Source of the DNA: Acinetobacter sp. ANC 4169
GTDB lineage: Bacteria > Pseudomonadota > Gammaproteobacteria > Pseudomonadales > Moraxellaceae
Reading direction: 5' to 3'
Assembly (NCBI RefSeq): GCF_002135355.1
Contig: NZ_NEGE01000014.1
Span: 53,830 to 117,829, forward strand
Length of the DNA: 64,000 nt
Below are positions 1-9,368 of this stretch, piece by piece. The notes below the pieces were generated by a model. That model was given only the letters and a program-made list of their open reading frames with translations, was not told where the DNA came from and ran no database searches. Each line of letters starts with the position of its first letter. Positions within the stretch are counted from its first letter, which is position 1. A program made the translations under genes and the position numbers.

Positions 1-1169
1 CCAAGGGTATTCCACATGAATTTGTGCTGTCTGGTAAACATGCCATGAATACCGCGCGCATGCAGCAAGATATTGAAAAAATCTGTAGCACTGAAATTTC
101 AATGTTTGGTTCTGCGCCATTTAGCGACTATACCTTTATGACCATGGCGACAGGCAACAGTTATGGAGGCTTAGAGCATCCGAACAGTACCAGTTTAATC
201 ACCCCGCGTGATGACTTGCCAAAGGCCGATGAACCTGATGAACCGTCTGCAGATTATCAGCGTTTCTTGGGCTTATGCAGTCATGAATATTTCCATTCAT
301 GGTTGGTAAAATTTATTCGTCCTGAAAATTTCGTCAATTATAATTTAAACAAAGAAGGCTACACTTCGCTGCTTTGGATTTTTGAAGGTTTCACTTCGTA
401 TTATGACGATTTGATACTGCTACGTAGTGGTGTGATTTCTCAAGAATCTTATCTGAAATTATTAAAAGCACAGATAGACCGCTACTTACAAAATCCGGGG
501 CGTGCAATTCAAAGCGTGGCAGATTCAAGTTTTGATGCCTGGGTGAAATTCTACCGCCAGGATGAAAACTCGAATAATGCTGGTACCAGCTACTATAACA
601 AAGGTTGTTTAGTGGCGCTTTGCTTAGATTTAGGCTTGCGTTTACGCGGTTCAAGCCTGGATGCCTTAATGCGTAAATTGTATAAAAATGCGCAAAATGG
701 TGTTCAAGTTAATGAGCGCACCATCTTTGAATTGTGTAATGAATTGACTGGCGATAACTGGCTTGAACAGATCAATCATTTGATCAATACCACAGATGAA
801 TTGCCGCTAGATCAGTTACTGCCTGAGTTTGGTCTAAGTTTTGGCATTAAAAATGACAAGTCATTGCCATTTGGTTTAAAGCTTGCCGATAAACCTGAAG
901 GCGTTGTTATTCAATCCGCACGTCGTGATGGTGCAGCTGCTCAAGCTGGATTGTCTGCCAATGATGTCATTATTGCGATTGACGGCTTGAAAGCGACTAG
1001 CAAACTGGTAGAAAAGTATGCGAAGCAGGAAGGTACTTACACCGTTCATGCTTTCCGTCGTGATGAATTGATGTCTTTTGAAGTTCAGGCCGGTGGTTCT
1101 GAATTGACTGAAGTGGAACTCAAAGTTGAAGATCAAGCTAAGGCTGATAAGTGGTTAATAGCAATTTAA
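1..1169 (+). CDS. M61-family metallopeptidase with C-terminal PDZ domain, 5' end missing
   Basis: The frame is open from the first bases of the window, so the gene's 5' part lies outside it. The visible ~388 codons contain the zinc-binding HEYFH (HExxH) motif near 286-300, followed by a WIFEGF segment that supplies the third zinc ligand (Glu), as in the M61 glycyl aminopeptidase family. The last ~100 residues form a PDZ-like domain (GVVIQSARRDGAAAQAGL, then NDVIIAIDG). M61 proteins are usually about 600 residues, so roughly 200 are missing. They are aminopeptidases with a preference for N-terminal glycine or alanine; the substrate here is unknown. A strong terminator follows the stop. Confidence 0.88.
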   Translation, partial: KGIPHEFVLSGKHAMNTARMQQDIEKICSTEISMFGSAPFSDYTFMTMATGNSYGGLEHPNSTSLITPRDDLPKADEPDEPSADYQRFLGLCSHEYFHSWLVKFIRPENFVNYNLNKEGYTSLLWIFEGFTSYYDDLILLRSGVISQESYLKLLKAQIDRYLQNPGRAIQSVADSSFDAWVKFYRQDENSNNAGTSYYNKGCLVALCLDLGLRLRGSSLDALMRKLYKNAQNGVQVNERTIFELCNELTGDNWLEQINHLINTTDELPLDQLLPEFGLSFGIKNDKSLPFGLKLADKPEGVVIQSARRDGAAAQAGLSANDVIIAIDGLKATSKLVEKYAKQEGTYTVHAFRRDELMSFEVQAGGSELTEVELKVEDQAKADKWLIAI

Positions 1170-1193
1170 TCCACCTTTAAATACTTTGTATAA

Positions 1194-1220
1194 AAGAGGA
1201 TGTTTACATCCTCTTTTTTT
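1194..1220 (+). terminator. Rho-independent terminator after the M61 peptidase gene
   Basis: A 9-bp perfect stem (AAGAGGATG / CATCCTCTT) with a TTTA loop is followed by a T run. Confidence 0.85.
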
Positions 1221-1261
1221 GTTCTATGCTTTATTTAAGCCTTATTTTAAAAAGTATAAAA

Positions 1262-1462
1262 ATGAAAAAGAGCAATAATTTCGATATTCCAATCTGGATA
1301 TTAATATTGCCTATGGTGTTGGCTCACCCGATCAATATCTACTTTCTGGATGGGAAGTATTCATTTGATGCAGCGCTTTTATTTGCTTGTATTTTTACCA
1401 TCGTTGCTGTGGTCATCGTTAAATTTATATACGATTTTAAAAATAAATCTAATTCAAAATAG
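1262..1462 (+). CDS. Small two-TM membrane protein, function unknown
   Basis: A 66-residue protein starting MKKSNNFDIP with two hydrophobic stretches (about residues 9-22 and 35-55) and a lysine-rich C-terminus, so probably an inner-membrane protein. An in-frame ATG at 1226 would add 12 residues but sits at the edge of the upstream terminator, so I prefer 1262. Neither start has a strong ribosome-binding site. I do not recognise a family. Most likely it is a genuine but poorly conserved small gene. Confidence 0.5.
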   Translation: MKKSNNFDIPIWILILPMVLAHPINIYFLDGKYSFDAALLFACIFTIVAVVIVKFIYDFKNKSNSK

Positions 1463-1536
1463 CCTAAGTATTATTTGATGATTTCATAAAAACTATGTTA
1501 AACAATTGCTTAAATATTTGTTTTTATGATTAGAAA

Positions 1537-2268
1537 ATGAATCAAAAAAGTTTGAAATGGGGAATTGGGATTACAGTTATTTGGCTATCTGTAATTATTG
1601 CATTTTGGATTTTTGGAGGATTAACATCACCCAAATCATTAAATGAACTCGGAGATTTTCTTGCAGGTATTTTTGCACCCGTAGCTTTTCTATGGCTGAT
1701 TTTGGGATATGTTCAACAGGGTAAGCAGTTAGATCAAAATACCAAAGCATTAGAACAACAAGAAAGAGCTCTTCAACTGCAAATTGATGAGATGAGGGAG
1801 AGTGTTAAACAGCAGGCGGAATTAGCAAAAATTCAAAGAGAACAATTAGAATCTTTACATCAGAGCGTACAACCAGAATTAAGAGCAATAAAAGGTTATT
1901 GGAGAGTTGAACAAGAAGAGGATCAATTACTATATATAATGACATTATCTGTTCAAAATATTGGGAAGGGCATGGCATGTAATTTACATGTAATAAATAA
2001 AGCTAATGGTAGTGTTATTTATTCAAGGATTAATGATATACCTACGCCTTTATCTGGTGCTTCAATAAAGGTTGAGGAGAATGTGGAAATATCCTTTCCA
2101 ACGAAACGACGTGAAGGACTAAATACATTAAATGATAAATTTTTAGTAATTACTTTAAAATATAAAGACTTATATGAAAATTTATATGAAAAAAACTTTC
2201 AATTAAAATTTGATGACGGTGCAAAGGGAGGGAAACTTTCTATTTGGGAGTCTTATAAAAATAATTGA
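1537..2268 (+). CDS. Membrane-anchored coiled-coil protein, function unknown
   Basis: A 243-residue protein. Two hydrophobic segments (about residues 9-28 and 42-60) are followed by a Gln/Glu-rich coiled coil (about 62-112) and a soluble C-terminal domain of ~130 residues with beta-strand character. This architecture is common among uncharacterised bacterial proteins. It is more AT-rich than the core genes nearby and has its own downstream terminator, so it is probably a single-gene unit. No catalytic motif was seen and no function can be assigned. Confidence 0.7.
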   Translation: MNQKSLKWGIGITVIWLSVIIAFWIFGGLTSPKSLNELGDFLAGIFAPVAFLWLILGYVQQGKQLDQNTKALEQQERALQLQIDEMRESVKQQAELAKIQREQLESLHQSVQPELRAIKGYWRVEQEEDQLLYIMTLSVQNIGKGMACNLHVINKANGSVIYSRINDIPTPLSGASIKVEENVEISFPTKRREGLNTLNDKFLVITLKYKDLYENLYEKNFQLKFDDGAKGGKLSIWESYKNN

Positions 2269-2290
2269 AATATAAATATGTATGAAGATA

Positions 2291-2316
2291 AAAAAGGTGC
2301 TTAAAGCACCTTTTTT
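2291..2316 (+). terminator. Rho-independent terminator
   Basis: The stem GGTGCTT / AAGCACC has an A run on its left and a T run on its right. It can work on both strands, ending the upstream plus-strand gene and possibly the minus-strand unit from the right. Confidence 0.8.
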
Positions 2317-2340
2317 AATATATAGCTGTATTAATGCCCA

Positions 2341-2391
2341 TTACGGCACGTGACCACGTGCGGCTTTGGTATTTGGACGTATTGTACCATT
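2341..2391 (-). pseudogene. Relic copy of the rluE 3' end
   Basis: Read on the minus strand, this encodes NGTIRPNTKAARGHVP then stop. The C-terminus of the intact pseudouridine synthase gene 0.6 kb away is NGTTRPNTKAPRGRGRGRG then stop. The alignment covers about 11 of the first 13 residues and both copies end with a stop. A stop codon lies in frame just upstream, so this is a fragment. It suggests a local duplication or a recombination scar that brought in the hydrolase-like gene between the two copies. Confidence 0.7.
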
Positions 2392-2456
2392 TGCTCATGA
2401 TTGAGTTGGTTAATTTTGCAGAATAAATATTTTTTAGCATTAATCAGTTTAAGTCC

Positions 2457-2858
2457 TTAGTTCCCCCGATAAGTTGAATACCCATAAGGACTGAGCAAAA
2501 GCGGAATATGGTAATGCTCTAAACTGCCATCAATCACAAATACCACCGGTACTTCCGGAAAAAACGAACGCTGATTTTTTGCCTTAAACCAGTCACCGGT
2601 TTTAAAGGTGACTTTATAAATGCCTTTCTGAAGAGTGGTATCTTTAGGATATAGCTCTTTGATTCGACCATCCTTATCTGTTTTATCTTCATTGAGTTTG
2701 GTCCATTTATCACCTTGCTGTGCTTCCAGTACTACGGATACATTGGAAGCAGGCAAGCCTGTATCTAGATTCAGTACATGAACACTTAAAGGATTTTGAG
2801 CAAAACTCAAAGTCGAAAAACTGGCGATTAAAATAGAAAGAATAGTTATTTTCATCAT
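2457..2858 (-). CDS. Exported 5-hydroxyisourate hydrolase / transthyretin-like protein
   Basis: A 133-residue protein with a signal peptide (MMKITILSILIASFSTLSFA, cut before QNPL) and a transthyretin-fold domain. It has the N-terminal LSVHVLNLDTG motif and a C-terminal STYRGN tail that corresponds to the HIUase signature YRGS. HIUases hydrolyse 5-hydroxyisourate in urate breakdown; the signal peptide places this one in the periplasm. An upstream in-frame start (2948) would put 30 unlikely residues before the signal peptide, so I start at the Met-Met pair. No other urate gene is nearby. The final serine is replaced by asparagine, which leaves activity open. Confidence 0.82.
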   Translation of the reverse strand: MMKITILSILIASFSTLSFAQNPLSVHVLNLDTGLPASNVSVVLEAQQGDKWTKLNEDKTDKDGRIKELYPKDTTLQKGIYKVTFKTGDWFKAKNQRSFFPEVPVVFVIDGSLEHYHIPLLLSPYGYSTYRGN

Positions 2859-2925
2859 GCTGACTTCAATTCCAATTTTAAATCGGTCTACATCATATAA
2901 AACACTTCTATTGTTGGATTGGCTA

Positions 2926-2955
2926 TAAAAAAAGGGTGCATGGAGCACCCTTTTG
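2926..2955 (-). terminator. Terminator downstream of rluE
   Basis: The hairpin AAGGGTGC / GCACCCTT with a TCCAT loop is followed on the minus strand by a run of seven T. It lies just past the rluE stop. Confidence 0.8.
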
Positions 2956-2968
2956 TAAAAGAATATAA

Positions 2969-3757
2969 TTAACCGCGACCACGCCCACGCCCACGTGGCG
3001 CTTTCGTATTTGGGCGTGTCGTACCGTTGGTGCGGCGTTTCGGCTTCTCGCTATCATCCATTTGCCAGATACGTTTAGTCCCTGATTTTTTCACTGAACC
3101 GTCTTTATTCTTGCGAACCATTGGCTTGCCACCTGTACCACCCGGTTTTTTCACATAAGAGCGTGAACGGTATGGCTCTTCGGCAGGTACATTCTGAAAA
3201 TCAGGGTAGAGAAGTGGTTCAATTTCTTTGGTTTCACCAGGCTGAAGACCAAGCTGAACTAAATCAATAGCGCCAATCTTGGTACGGATTAAACGTAAAG
3301 TTGGAAAGCCTACAGCCGCAGTCATACGACGAACCTGGCGGTTACGACCCTCACAGATTGAAATTTCAACCCAAGAAGTAGGCACAGATGCACGGAAACG
3401 AACTGGTGGATCACGATCCCATAACCATTCTGGCTGTTCAACCTTAATGGCTTTGGCTGGAAGCGTCATACCATCTTTCAGTTCAACACCTTTACGAAGT
3501 TGTTCTAATGCTTCTTCAGTGACATCACCTTCGACTTGAACAAGATAAGTTTTAAACTTCTTGTTGGCCGGATTGGTGATGTATTGGTTTAAACCGCCGT
3601 GGTCGGTTAAAAATACTAAACCTTCTGAGTCCATATCAAGACGACCTGCCAAACGCAAAGTCGAATCGTCTACGAAGTCCGCCATGGTCATGTGCGCTTC
3701 GTCTTTACGGAATTGGGAGAGGACGTCATAAGGTTTATTTAGAATGACGATTTTCAT
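2969..3757 (-). CDS. rluE: 23S rRNA pseudouridine synthase, RluE type
   Basis: A 262-residue member of the RsuA/RluE/RluF family. The catalytic motif GRLDMDSEGLVFLT (catalytic Asp in GRLD) is at about residues 38-51, with family blocks PTSWVEI and EGRNRQVRRMTAAVGFPTLR further on. These match E. coli RluE (pseudouridine 2457 of 23S rRNA) better than RluF, and there is no S4 domain. Unlike E. coli RluE it has a ~75-residue basic tail ending in repeated Gly-Arg (GRGRGRG), probably an RNA-binding extension. Single gene, divergent from icd. Confidence 0.88.
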   Translation of the reverse strand: MKIVILNKPYDVLSQFRKDEAHMTMADFVDDSTLRLAGRLDMDSEGLVFLTDHGGLNQYITNPANKKFKTYLVQVEGDVTEEALEQLRKGVELKDGMTLPAKAIKVEQPEWLWDRDPPVRFRASVPTSWVEISICEGRNRQVRRMTAAVGFPTLRLIRTKIGAIDLVQLGLQPGETKEIEPLLYPDFQNVPAEEPYRSRSYVKKPGGTGGKPMVRKNKDGSVKKSGTKRIWQMDDSEKPKRRTNGTTRPNTKAPRGRGRGRG

Positions 3758-3952
3758 AGGAAATGACTTCTATAACTACATAAAATTAGGAAAGGTTAAG
3801 TTTTATTCAATGGGGAAATGTTGTTATTTCCCGTATAAATCTTAAACACAGTGGAATTCAATTAAACTATTATGCGTTAAGAAAGGATGAAAGTATTGCC
3901 TAATCGGCAAATATTTTTTATATGCGCGAGCTACAAAGGGAGAACCTATACA

Positions 3953-5206
3953 ATGGGTTATAAGAAGATCGTTGTTCCTGTAGATGGTAGTAAAATTACC
4001 GTAAATGCAGATTTGTCACTCAATGTTCCAAACAATCCTATTATTCCTTTTATTGAAGGCGATGGTATTGGGGTGGATATTACCCCAGCAATGAAAGCAG
4101 TTGTTGATGCTGCGGTTCAAAAAGCTTACGGTGGCAAACGTTCGATCGAGTGGATGGAAGTATATTGCGGCGAAAAAGCAGATAAAATCTACGGCACTTA
4201 TATGCCGGAAGAAACTTTTGAAGCACTTCGTGAGTTCGTTGTCTCTATTAAAGGTCCATTAACTACTCCCGTTGGCGGTGGTATCCGTTCTCTCAATGTA
4301 GCATTGCGTCAAGAATTGGATCTTTACGTATGTGTACGTCCAGTGCGCTGGTTTGAAGGTGTGCCTTCTCCAGTTCAACACCCAGAATTGACTGACATGA
4401 CAATCTTCCGTGAAAACTCTGAAGATATCTATGCGGGTATTGAATGGAAAGCAGATTCACCCGAAGCTAAAAAAATTATCAAATTCCTGAAAGAAGAAAT
4501 GGGTGTAACCAAAATCCGTTTTGAAGATAACTGTGGGATCGGTATTAAACCGGTGTCTAAAGAAGGTACGCAACGTCTGGTTCGTAAAGCGATTCAATTC
4601 GCGATCGACAATGACAAGCCAAGTGTGACTTTGGTTCACAAAGGCAACATCATGAAATATACCGAAGGTGCCTTCAAAGAATGGGGTTATGAAATCGCGC
4701 TTGAGCGTTTTGGTGGTGAACTTCTGGACGGTGGTCCATGGGTTAAAATCAAAAATCCTAAAAATGGTAAAGACATCATTATTAAAGATGTGATTGCTGA
4801 TGCGTTCTTGCAACAAATCCTGATGCGTCCTGCTGATTATTCAGTTATCGCGACGCTGAACTTGAATGGCGACTATATTTCTGACGCGCTTGCAGCCGAA
4901 GTGGGTGGTATTGGTATTGCACCGGGTGCCAACATTGGCGGTGCAATCCAGATGTATGAAGCGACTCATGGGACTGCGCCTAAATATGCGGGTCAAGACA
5001 AAGTAAACCCGGGATCAATCATCCTGTCTGCGGAAATGATGCTTCGTGACATGGGCTGGGCTGAAGCTGCTGACTTGATCATTAAAGGTATTTCTGGTGC
5101 AATTTCTGCCAAAACAGTGACTTATGATTTTGAGCGCTTAATGCCTGACGCGACTTTGTTACGTTGTTCGGAATTTGGTCAAGCGGTCATTAACAACATG
5201 GAATAA
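3953..5206 (+). CDS. icd: NADP-dependent isocitrate dehydrogenase
   Basis: A 417-residue enzyme of the TCA cycle, cytoplasmic, oxidising isocitrate to 2-oxoglutarate. It matches E. coli Icd almost end to end: [12 protein letters not shown] near the N-terminus, the substrate and phosphorylation loop [13 protein letters not shown] (the serine targeted by AceK), [14 protein letters not shown], and [14 protein letters not shown] place the start at 3953, preceded by GGGAG about 10 nt upstream. A longer in-frame start at 3887 would add 22 unconserved residues. A terminator follows. Confidence 0.97.
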   Translation: MGYKKIVVPVDGSKITVNADLSLNVPNNPIIPFIEGDGIGVDITPAMKAVVDAAVQKAYGGKRSIEWMEVYCGEKADKIYGTYMPEETFEALREFVVSIKGPLTTPVGGGIRSLNVALRQELDLYVCVRPVRWFEGVPSPVQHPELTDMTIFRENSEDIYAGIEWKADSPEAKKIIKFLKEEMGVTKIRFEDNCGIGIKPVSKEGTQRLVRKAIQFAIDNDKPSVTLVHKGNIMKYTEGAFKEWGYEIALERFGGELLDGGPWVKIKNPKNGKDIIIKDVIADAFLQQILMRPADYSVIATLNLNGDYISDALAAEVGGIGIAPGANIGGAIQMYEATHGTAPKYAGQDKVNPGSIILSAEMMLRDMGWAEAADLIIKGISGAISAKTVTYDFERLMPDATLLRCSEFGQAVINNME

Positions 5207-5231
5207 GTCATATGACTTAAGAATGTGTTAG

Positions 5232-5262
5232 AAAAAAACCTGCGTATGTCGCGGGTTTTTTT
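5232..5262 (+). terminator. Rho-independent terminator of icd
   Basis: The stem CCTGCG / CGCGGG (one G-T pair) is flanked by A and T runs, with seven T at the 3' side. Confidence 0.85.
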
Positions 5263-5344
5263 ATGCTTACAGAAAACTTATTTCATTAACCAAGAGTGAA
5301 ACCCTATGATGAAATCTGAAAAATAGGATGAATATTTAAACTTT

Positions 5345-5908
5345 ATGCTCCCGCATCGAAACATGGTTGGCAAGATAGTCTGCATAAGCCTGATCGCAAC
5401 CTTTGTGCTGCTTTCCGGCTGTCAGCCGCCAGCATCCGGTGATGCAGCGGGCATGCGTTATCCCATTTTATATATGCAATTACAAAAAACGGACTTGCCT
5501 ACACAGCTGCCAATTCCAGTGGAAAATATTAAACCCCGACAAATACAAGACACCTGGGGAGCCGCGCGTAGCGAAGGACGTAAGCATGAAGGTCTTGATA
5601 TTTTTGCCAAACGGGGAACAGCGGTACAAAGCACCACTCAAGGCATTGTTTTGCAGGTAGGTACGAATCATTTGGGCGGAAAAGTGGTCTGGATTATGGG
5701 ACCGGACTTAAGCCGGCATTATTATGCTCATTTAGAGGATTATGCAGGCCAGATCCAGGCAGGCGATTGGGTGGAAGCTGGCGAAGTCATCGGTTATGTA
5801 GGCAATAGCGGCAATGCCAAAAACACCCTGCCACATTTGCATTATGGAATCTATATGCAGGGACAAGGTGCTATCAATCCTTATCCGTATTTAGTGCCAT
5901 CTTCCTGA
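5345..5908 (+). CDS. M23-family (LytM-type) peptidase lipoprotein
   Basis: A 187-residue protein with a lipoprotein signal ending LLSGC, so it is lipid-anchored and faces the periplasm. The M23 domain covers about residues 75-180. It shows the zinc-site pattern HEGLD (HxxxD) and LPHLHYG (HxH), so the metal ligands look intact and it may be an active peptidoglycan endopeptidase rather than a degenerate LytM regulator. An alternative start at 5363 (MVGKIV) would also leave a proper signal peptide. It converges on the MFS gene with only 11 bp between the stops and no clear terminator. Confidence 0.85.
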   Translation: MLPHRNMVGKIVCISLIATFVLLSGCQPPASGDAAGMRYPILYMQLQKTDLPTQLPIPVENIKPRQIQDTWGAARSEGRKHEGLDIFAKRGTAVQSTTQGIVLQVGTNHLGGKVVWIMGPDLSRHYYAHLEDYAGQIQAGDWVEAGEVIGYVGNSGNAKNTLPHLHYGIYMQGQGAINPYPYLVPSS

Positions 5909-5919
5909 ATAAAAAATGG

Positions 5920-7098
5920 TTATGTTTGCTTACTGATCTTGAATTTAGCAGAACGTGTGTGCCAGGCCAGTTGCAAGGTTCCCAAAAATAGAACTACTGC
6001 AGCCAAGACAAACTGTTGATGATAAGTCACACCGAAATGTTGCAAGGTACTAAAACTTAATCCACCGATCAGCTGCACAGAGGCAAAACTGAGTGTAGCA
6101 ATGCTCCAGAGCTTTTTATACGCTAGCCCATACAGTTGCAGGATGGTATAAGAAGTTAGAAAGACCACAGCCGGATTCAGCATTCCGGTAAAAAAGGAAG
6201 AGGCAAATGTCAGGACTGGGCTGGCATTTAAAGTCGCGATGAAAATGGCCAGGATATAGAGACTATAAAGAATTTTCAGGGCGGTAAAATTGCCAAATTT
6301 TCTTGCCAGCGAGTAAGCTGCAAAAGCGCCTAAAGCACTGCCTAAGCCATAAAGAATCCAGTTAAAGTTAATCCAGAATAGATTCAGCTCCATTTCATGA
6401 CTGAGATAATCAATCCAGAACAATGAATGGGGAATATAGGCAAATGCACTGCAAGCATACACAATCAGCAAGCTATAAAAGAGCGTATTCAGTGGGGTCT
6501 TAGATTGAGTCTGAACTGTTTGTACAGACAGATGATACTTAAATTGTTGCAGTAAAAGACTTAAGCCAACACAGATCATCAGCGCGAAGCCACATAAAAT
6601 AAGCCAGGCTGTTTGTATCGAAATCTGATCCAGATAAGGCAAGAAAAGTGTTGCCAATAAAACCCCAAGACCAATCCCGCTAAAGCCAATAAAATTGATT
6701 TTAAAACGGTCCTGAATCTCACAGCACTGTGCCACTACACTCGGGGATAGAATCATCAACAAGCCGCCGCTGATTCCTGAAATCACACGCCACACGATAT
6801 ACCAGGCCTGCGGAAAATCTGCGAAAGCACAGCACATTAAACTGAACATTCCTGCAATTGCGGCAATCTGAATGTATAGGGTCATGCTTTTGTTTTGAGG
6901 CAATCGCATGGCTGCGAAAGCACCCATTAAATAGCCCAATAAATTGGCACTGCCTAAAAGACTGGCAAAACCCACTGACCAGCCGAAAGCTTCACGTGTG
7001 CCGGGTAACAGCGCGGTATAAGAGAAGCGCAAAATACCAATCCCTAAGCACATGCTTAAACATAGAAAAATACTGAGCTTGATATTGTTTGAGGACAT
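5920..7098 (-). CDS. MFS transporter, YbfB/YjiJ-like
   Basis: A 392-residue protein with about 12 hydrophobic segments. The N-terminal pattern (LGIGILRFSYTALLP, then LLGSANLLGYLMGA) and length fit the YbfB/YjiJ group of major facilitator proteins. The substrate cannot be predicted. It stands alone, and the 230 bp in front of it are shared with the divergent acyltransferase gene. Confidence 0.8.
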   Translation of the reverse strand: MSSNNIKLSIFLCLSMCLGIGILRFSYTALLPGTREAFGWSVGFASLLGSANLLGYLMGAFAAMRLPQNKSMTLYIQIAAIAGMFSLMCCAFADFPQAWYIVWRVISGISGGLLMILSPSVVAQCCEIQDRFKINFIGFSGIGLGVLLATLFLPYLDQISIQTAWLILCGFALMICVGLSLLLQQFKYHLSVQTVQTQSKTPLNTLFYSLLIVYACSAFAYIPHSLFWIDYLSHEMELNLFWINFNWILYGLGSALGAFAAYSLARKFGNFTALKILYSLYILAIFIATLNASPVLTFASSFFTGMLNPAVVFLTSYTILQLYGLAYKKLWSIATLSFASVQLIGGLSFSTLQHFGVTYHQQFVLAAVVLFLGTLQLAWHTRSAKFKISKQT

Positions 7099-7329
7099 CC
7101 ATGTACTCGCAGCTATTTCGTGTTAATTCATCACAATAAATAACATGAGTATCGAACTATGAATAGGATCAAAACGAATCAACACTATAAAAACATGGTT
7201 ACACGCGTTATTAAGTAATATTTAAGACTACTTTTATAGCATTGTGTGACATATAACCCTTTATTTTGAAAATTGAATTTTTTCAATAAAGGCATACAAT
7301 GCCGCTACTTTATTGTACTTGTTGGAATT

Positions 7330-9306
7330 ATGAATTTTTCATATCGCGCTGATATTGATGGCTTAAGGGCTATCGCCGTTTTATTGGTGATTTTTAACCA
7401 TATCGGATGGTCTTTCTTTTCTGGAGGATATATTGGTGTTGATGTCTTTTTCGTGATTTCAGGTTATTTAATTACCATCATTTTAACGCACGAGATTCAA
7501 TCCAAACGATTTTCTATCGCACGATTTTACAAGAAGCGTGTAGTACGTTTAGCACCTGCTTATTTTACCGTACTCAGCGTTGTAAGCATCATTGCCTGGC
7601 AGGTCATGCTGCCTGGGGATCTGACCCAATATTTTGATAGTGTCATGTATGCCACCTTGCTGATGGCAAATATCTATATGCGCAATGAAGTGGGAGATTA
7701 CTTTAGCCAGACTGCCGAAGGGATTCCTTTATTGCATTTATGGTCGCTTGGGGTGGAAGAGCAGTTCTATATTTTCTGGCCCTTGTTGTTATTGCTGTTT
7801 GTGAGAAAGACGCCCCGTAAATATATGTGGGCGATCATCACGACATTCATCCTAACCTTATTGCTTTATGCCCAGCACAAATTAACCCAAAATGCAGAGA
7901 AGGCGTACTACAGTATGCCAGTTCGTGCCTTCGAGTTGCTTATTGGTGCATTGATTGGCTTTCTGCCACAGCTCAAACTGCCAAAAAAAATACTGCAAAG
8001 TCTGGTTTGGCTAGCTTTAATCGCATTGTTTACGGCAGCTGTGTATTTTAACAAACAGACGCCATTCCCTGGAGCAATGGCCCTCATTCCGTGTCTGGCG
8101 ACAGCATTGATCATTTATCTAGGCCAATGTTCACCCTCAAGTAATGTATTACTCAGCAATCGTTTCAGTACCTGGATTGGAAGAATTTCTTATCCTTTAT
8201 ACTTATGGCACTGGCCAATAATCGTGTTGTTCGGCATCTATATGCAGCCATTAAACGCAGAAAATCAGGTGGTGATTGTCCTATTGTCCATCCTGTTGGC
8301 ATTTTTAACTTATCAGCTTATTGAAAAACCAAGCAAACGTTTTGTCATGGCAGCGAATTACAAAGTGATTATCATCGGTTTTCTGCTGCCAGCCCTGAGT
8401 TTTATTACCATTGCCAAGGCCGTCAATATGAATCAGGGATTTCCAGACAGGTTTCCGCAGTCTATTTATATCAAGCAACAGGCACTCAATTCATTTGCGC
8501 ATATCATTCGAAATAAATGTATGGATATTGAGGATCCGGAAGCTTTACCAAACCAGGATGAATGTGTATTGGGCAAAGCCAAAGCCAACATAGATTTTCT
8601 ATTGCTCGGTGATTCTCATGCCAATGCTTATACCGCTATGCTGGATGTATGGGCTAAAGATGCCAATTTGCGCGGCTATGATGTCACTCAAAGTTCAACC
8701 TTCTATCTACCCGGGGTACAGCGTCTGGATGCCAATTTCAACGCTTGGGAAGAGCTGAGCGAGTTTAAATTAAGAAATGATGCCATTACCGCACATCTTG
8801 CAAAAACACATTATCCAACCATTATTTTAGCGGGTTCATATGTGCCGTATTTTGGTCATGAAGTGAAACTTGAAGATGGTATTCATCATTCAAATGAGGA
8901 GATATTCAAAGCTGGTTTTATGAAGGCTTTGAAAATTGCTTATCAGTCCAGTGATCAAGTCATTTTGCTGAATGATGTACCTCGCTTAGATCAAAACGGG
9001 GTGCCTGCCGATTGTAATTTGCGCAATGAAATTCTAAATACCCATGCCCAATGTACTGTGTCTAGAAAAAATTATGAGGCACAGCTGATGAAATTTAATC
9101 GAATTGTTGCCGAAGCGAAACTGAAATACCCCAACTTGAAAATCATTGACCCAACCAAGGCGATCTGTAATCAGCAGGCGTGTAAAATTATGATCAATAA
9201 TGTGCCTTTATATCGAAATAAAGACACCAACCATATTAATAATCAGGGCTCGCGGCAATTGGGCATTGCATATTTAAAACAGTTTGGTAATCCGCTGAAA
9301 GATTAA
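7330..9306 (+). CDS. Acyltransferase-3 family membrane protein with C-terminal SGNH domain (OafA-like)
   Basis: A 658-residue protein. Residues 1-350 are an acyltransferase-3 domain (YRADIDGLRAIAVLLVI, then GGYIGVDVFFVISGY) with about ten membrane segments. The C-terminal ~250 residues form a periplasmic SGNH hydrolase-like domain with LLLGDSHAN (catalytic Ser) and KDTNHIN (Asp-His pair). Two-domain proteins of this type O-acetylate surface glycans such as LPS or capsule. I start at 7330 because homologues begin MNFSYRADIDGLRA and GGAA lies just upstream; a start at 7273 adds 19 unlikely residues. Confidence 0.88.
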   Translation: MNFSYRADIDGLRAIAVLLVIFNHIGWSFFSGGYIGVDVFFVISGYLITIILTHEIQSKRFSIARFYKKRVVRLAPAYFTVLSVVSIIAWQVMLPGDLTQYFDSVMYATLLMANIYMRNEVGDYFSQTAEGIPLLHLWSLGVEEQFYIFWPLLLLLFVRKTPRKYMWAIITTFILTLLLYAQHKLTQNAEKAYYSMPVRAFELLIGALIGFLPQLKLPKKILQSLVWLALIALFTAAVYFNKQTPFPGAMALIPCLATALIIYLGQCSPSSNVLLSNRFSTWIGRISYPLYLWHWPIIVLFGIYMQPLNAENQVVIVLLSILLAFLTYQLIEKPSKRFVMAANYKVIIIGFLLPALSFITIAKAVNMNQGFPDRFPQSIYIKQQALNSFAHIIRNKCMDIEDPEALPNQDECVLGKAKANIDFLLLGDSHANAYTAMLDVWAKDANLRGYDVTQSSTFYLPGVQRLDANFNAWEELSEFKLRNDAITAHLAKTHYPTIILAGSYVPYFGHEVKLEDGIHHSNEEIFKAGFMKALKIAYQSSDQVILLNDVPRLDQNGVPADCNLRNEILNTHAQCTVSRKNYEAQLMKFNRIVAEAKLKYPNLKIIDPTKAICNQQACKIMINNVPLYRNKDTNHINNQGSRQLGIAYLKQFGNPLKD

Positions 9307-9315
9307 AAAAAAGCC

Positions 9316-9348
9316 ATAAAAAAACCGCGTTTTATAACGCGGTTTTTT
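9316..9348 (+). terminator. Bidirectional terminator between the acyltransferase gene and alaA
   Basis: The stem AAAACCGCGTT / AACGCGGTTTT with a TTAT loop is flanked by an A run and a T run between two convergent genes. Confidence 0.88.
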
Positions 9349-9368
9349 ATATTTCAGAAATTAGGAAA

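Noticed and set aside
1226..1261. Longer start of the two-TM protein
   Set aside because: The earlier ATG is at the base of the terminator of the upstream gene and has no ribosome-binding site.
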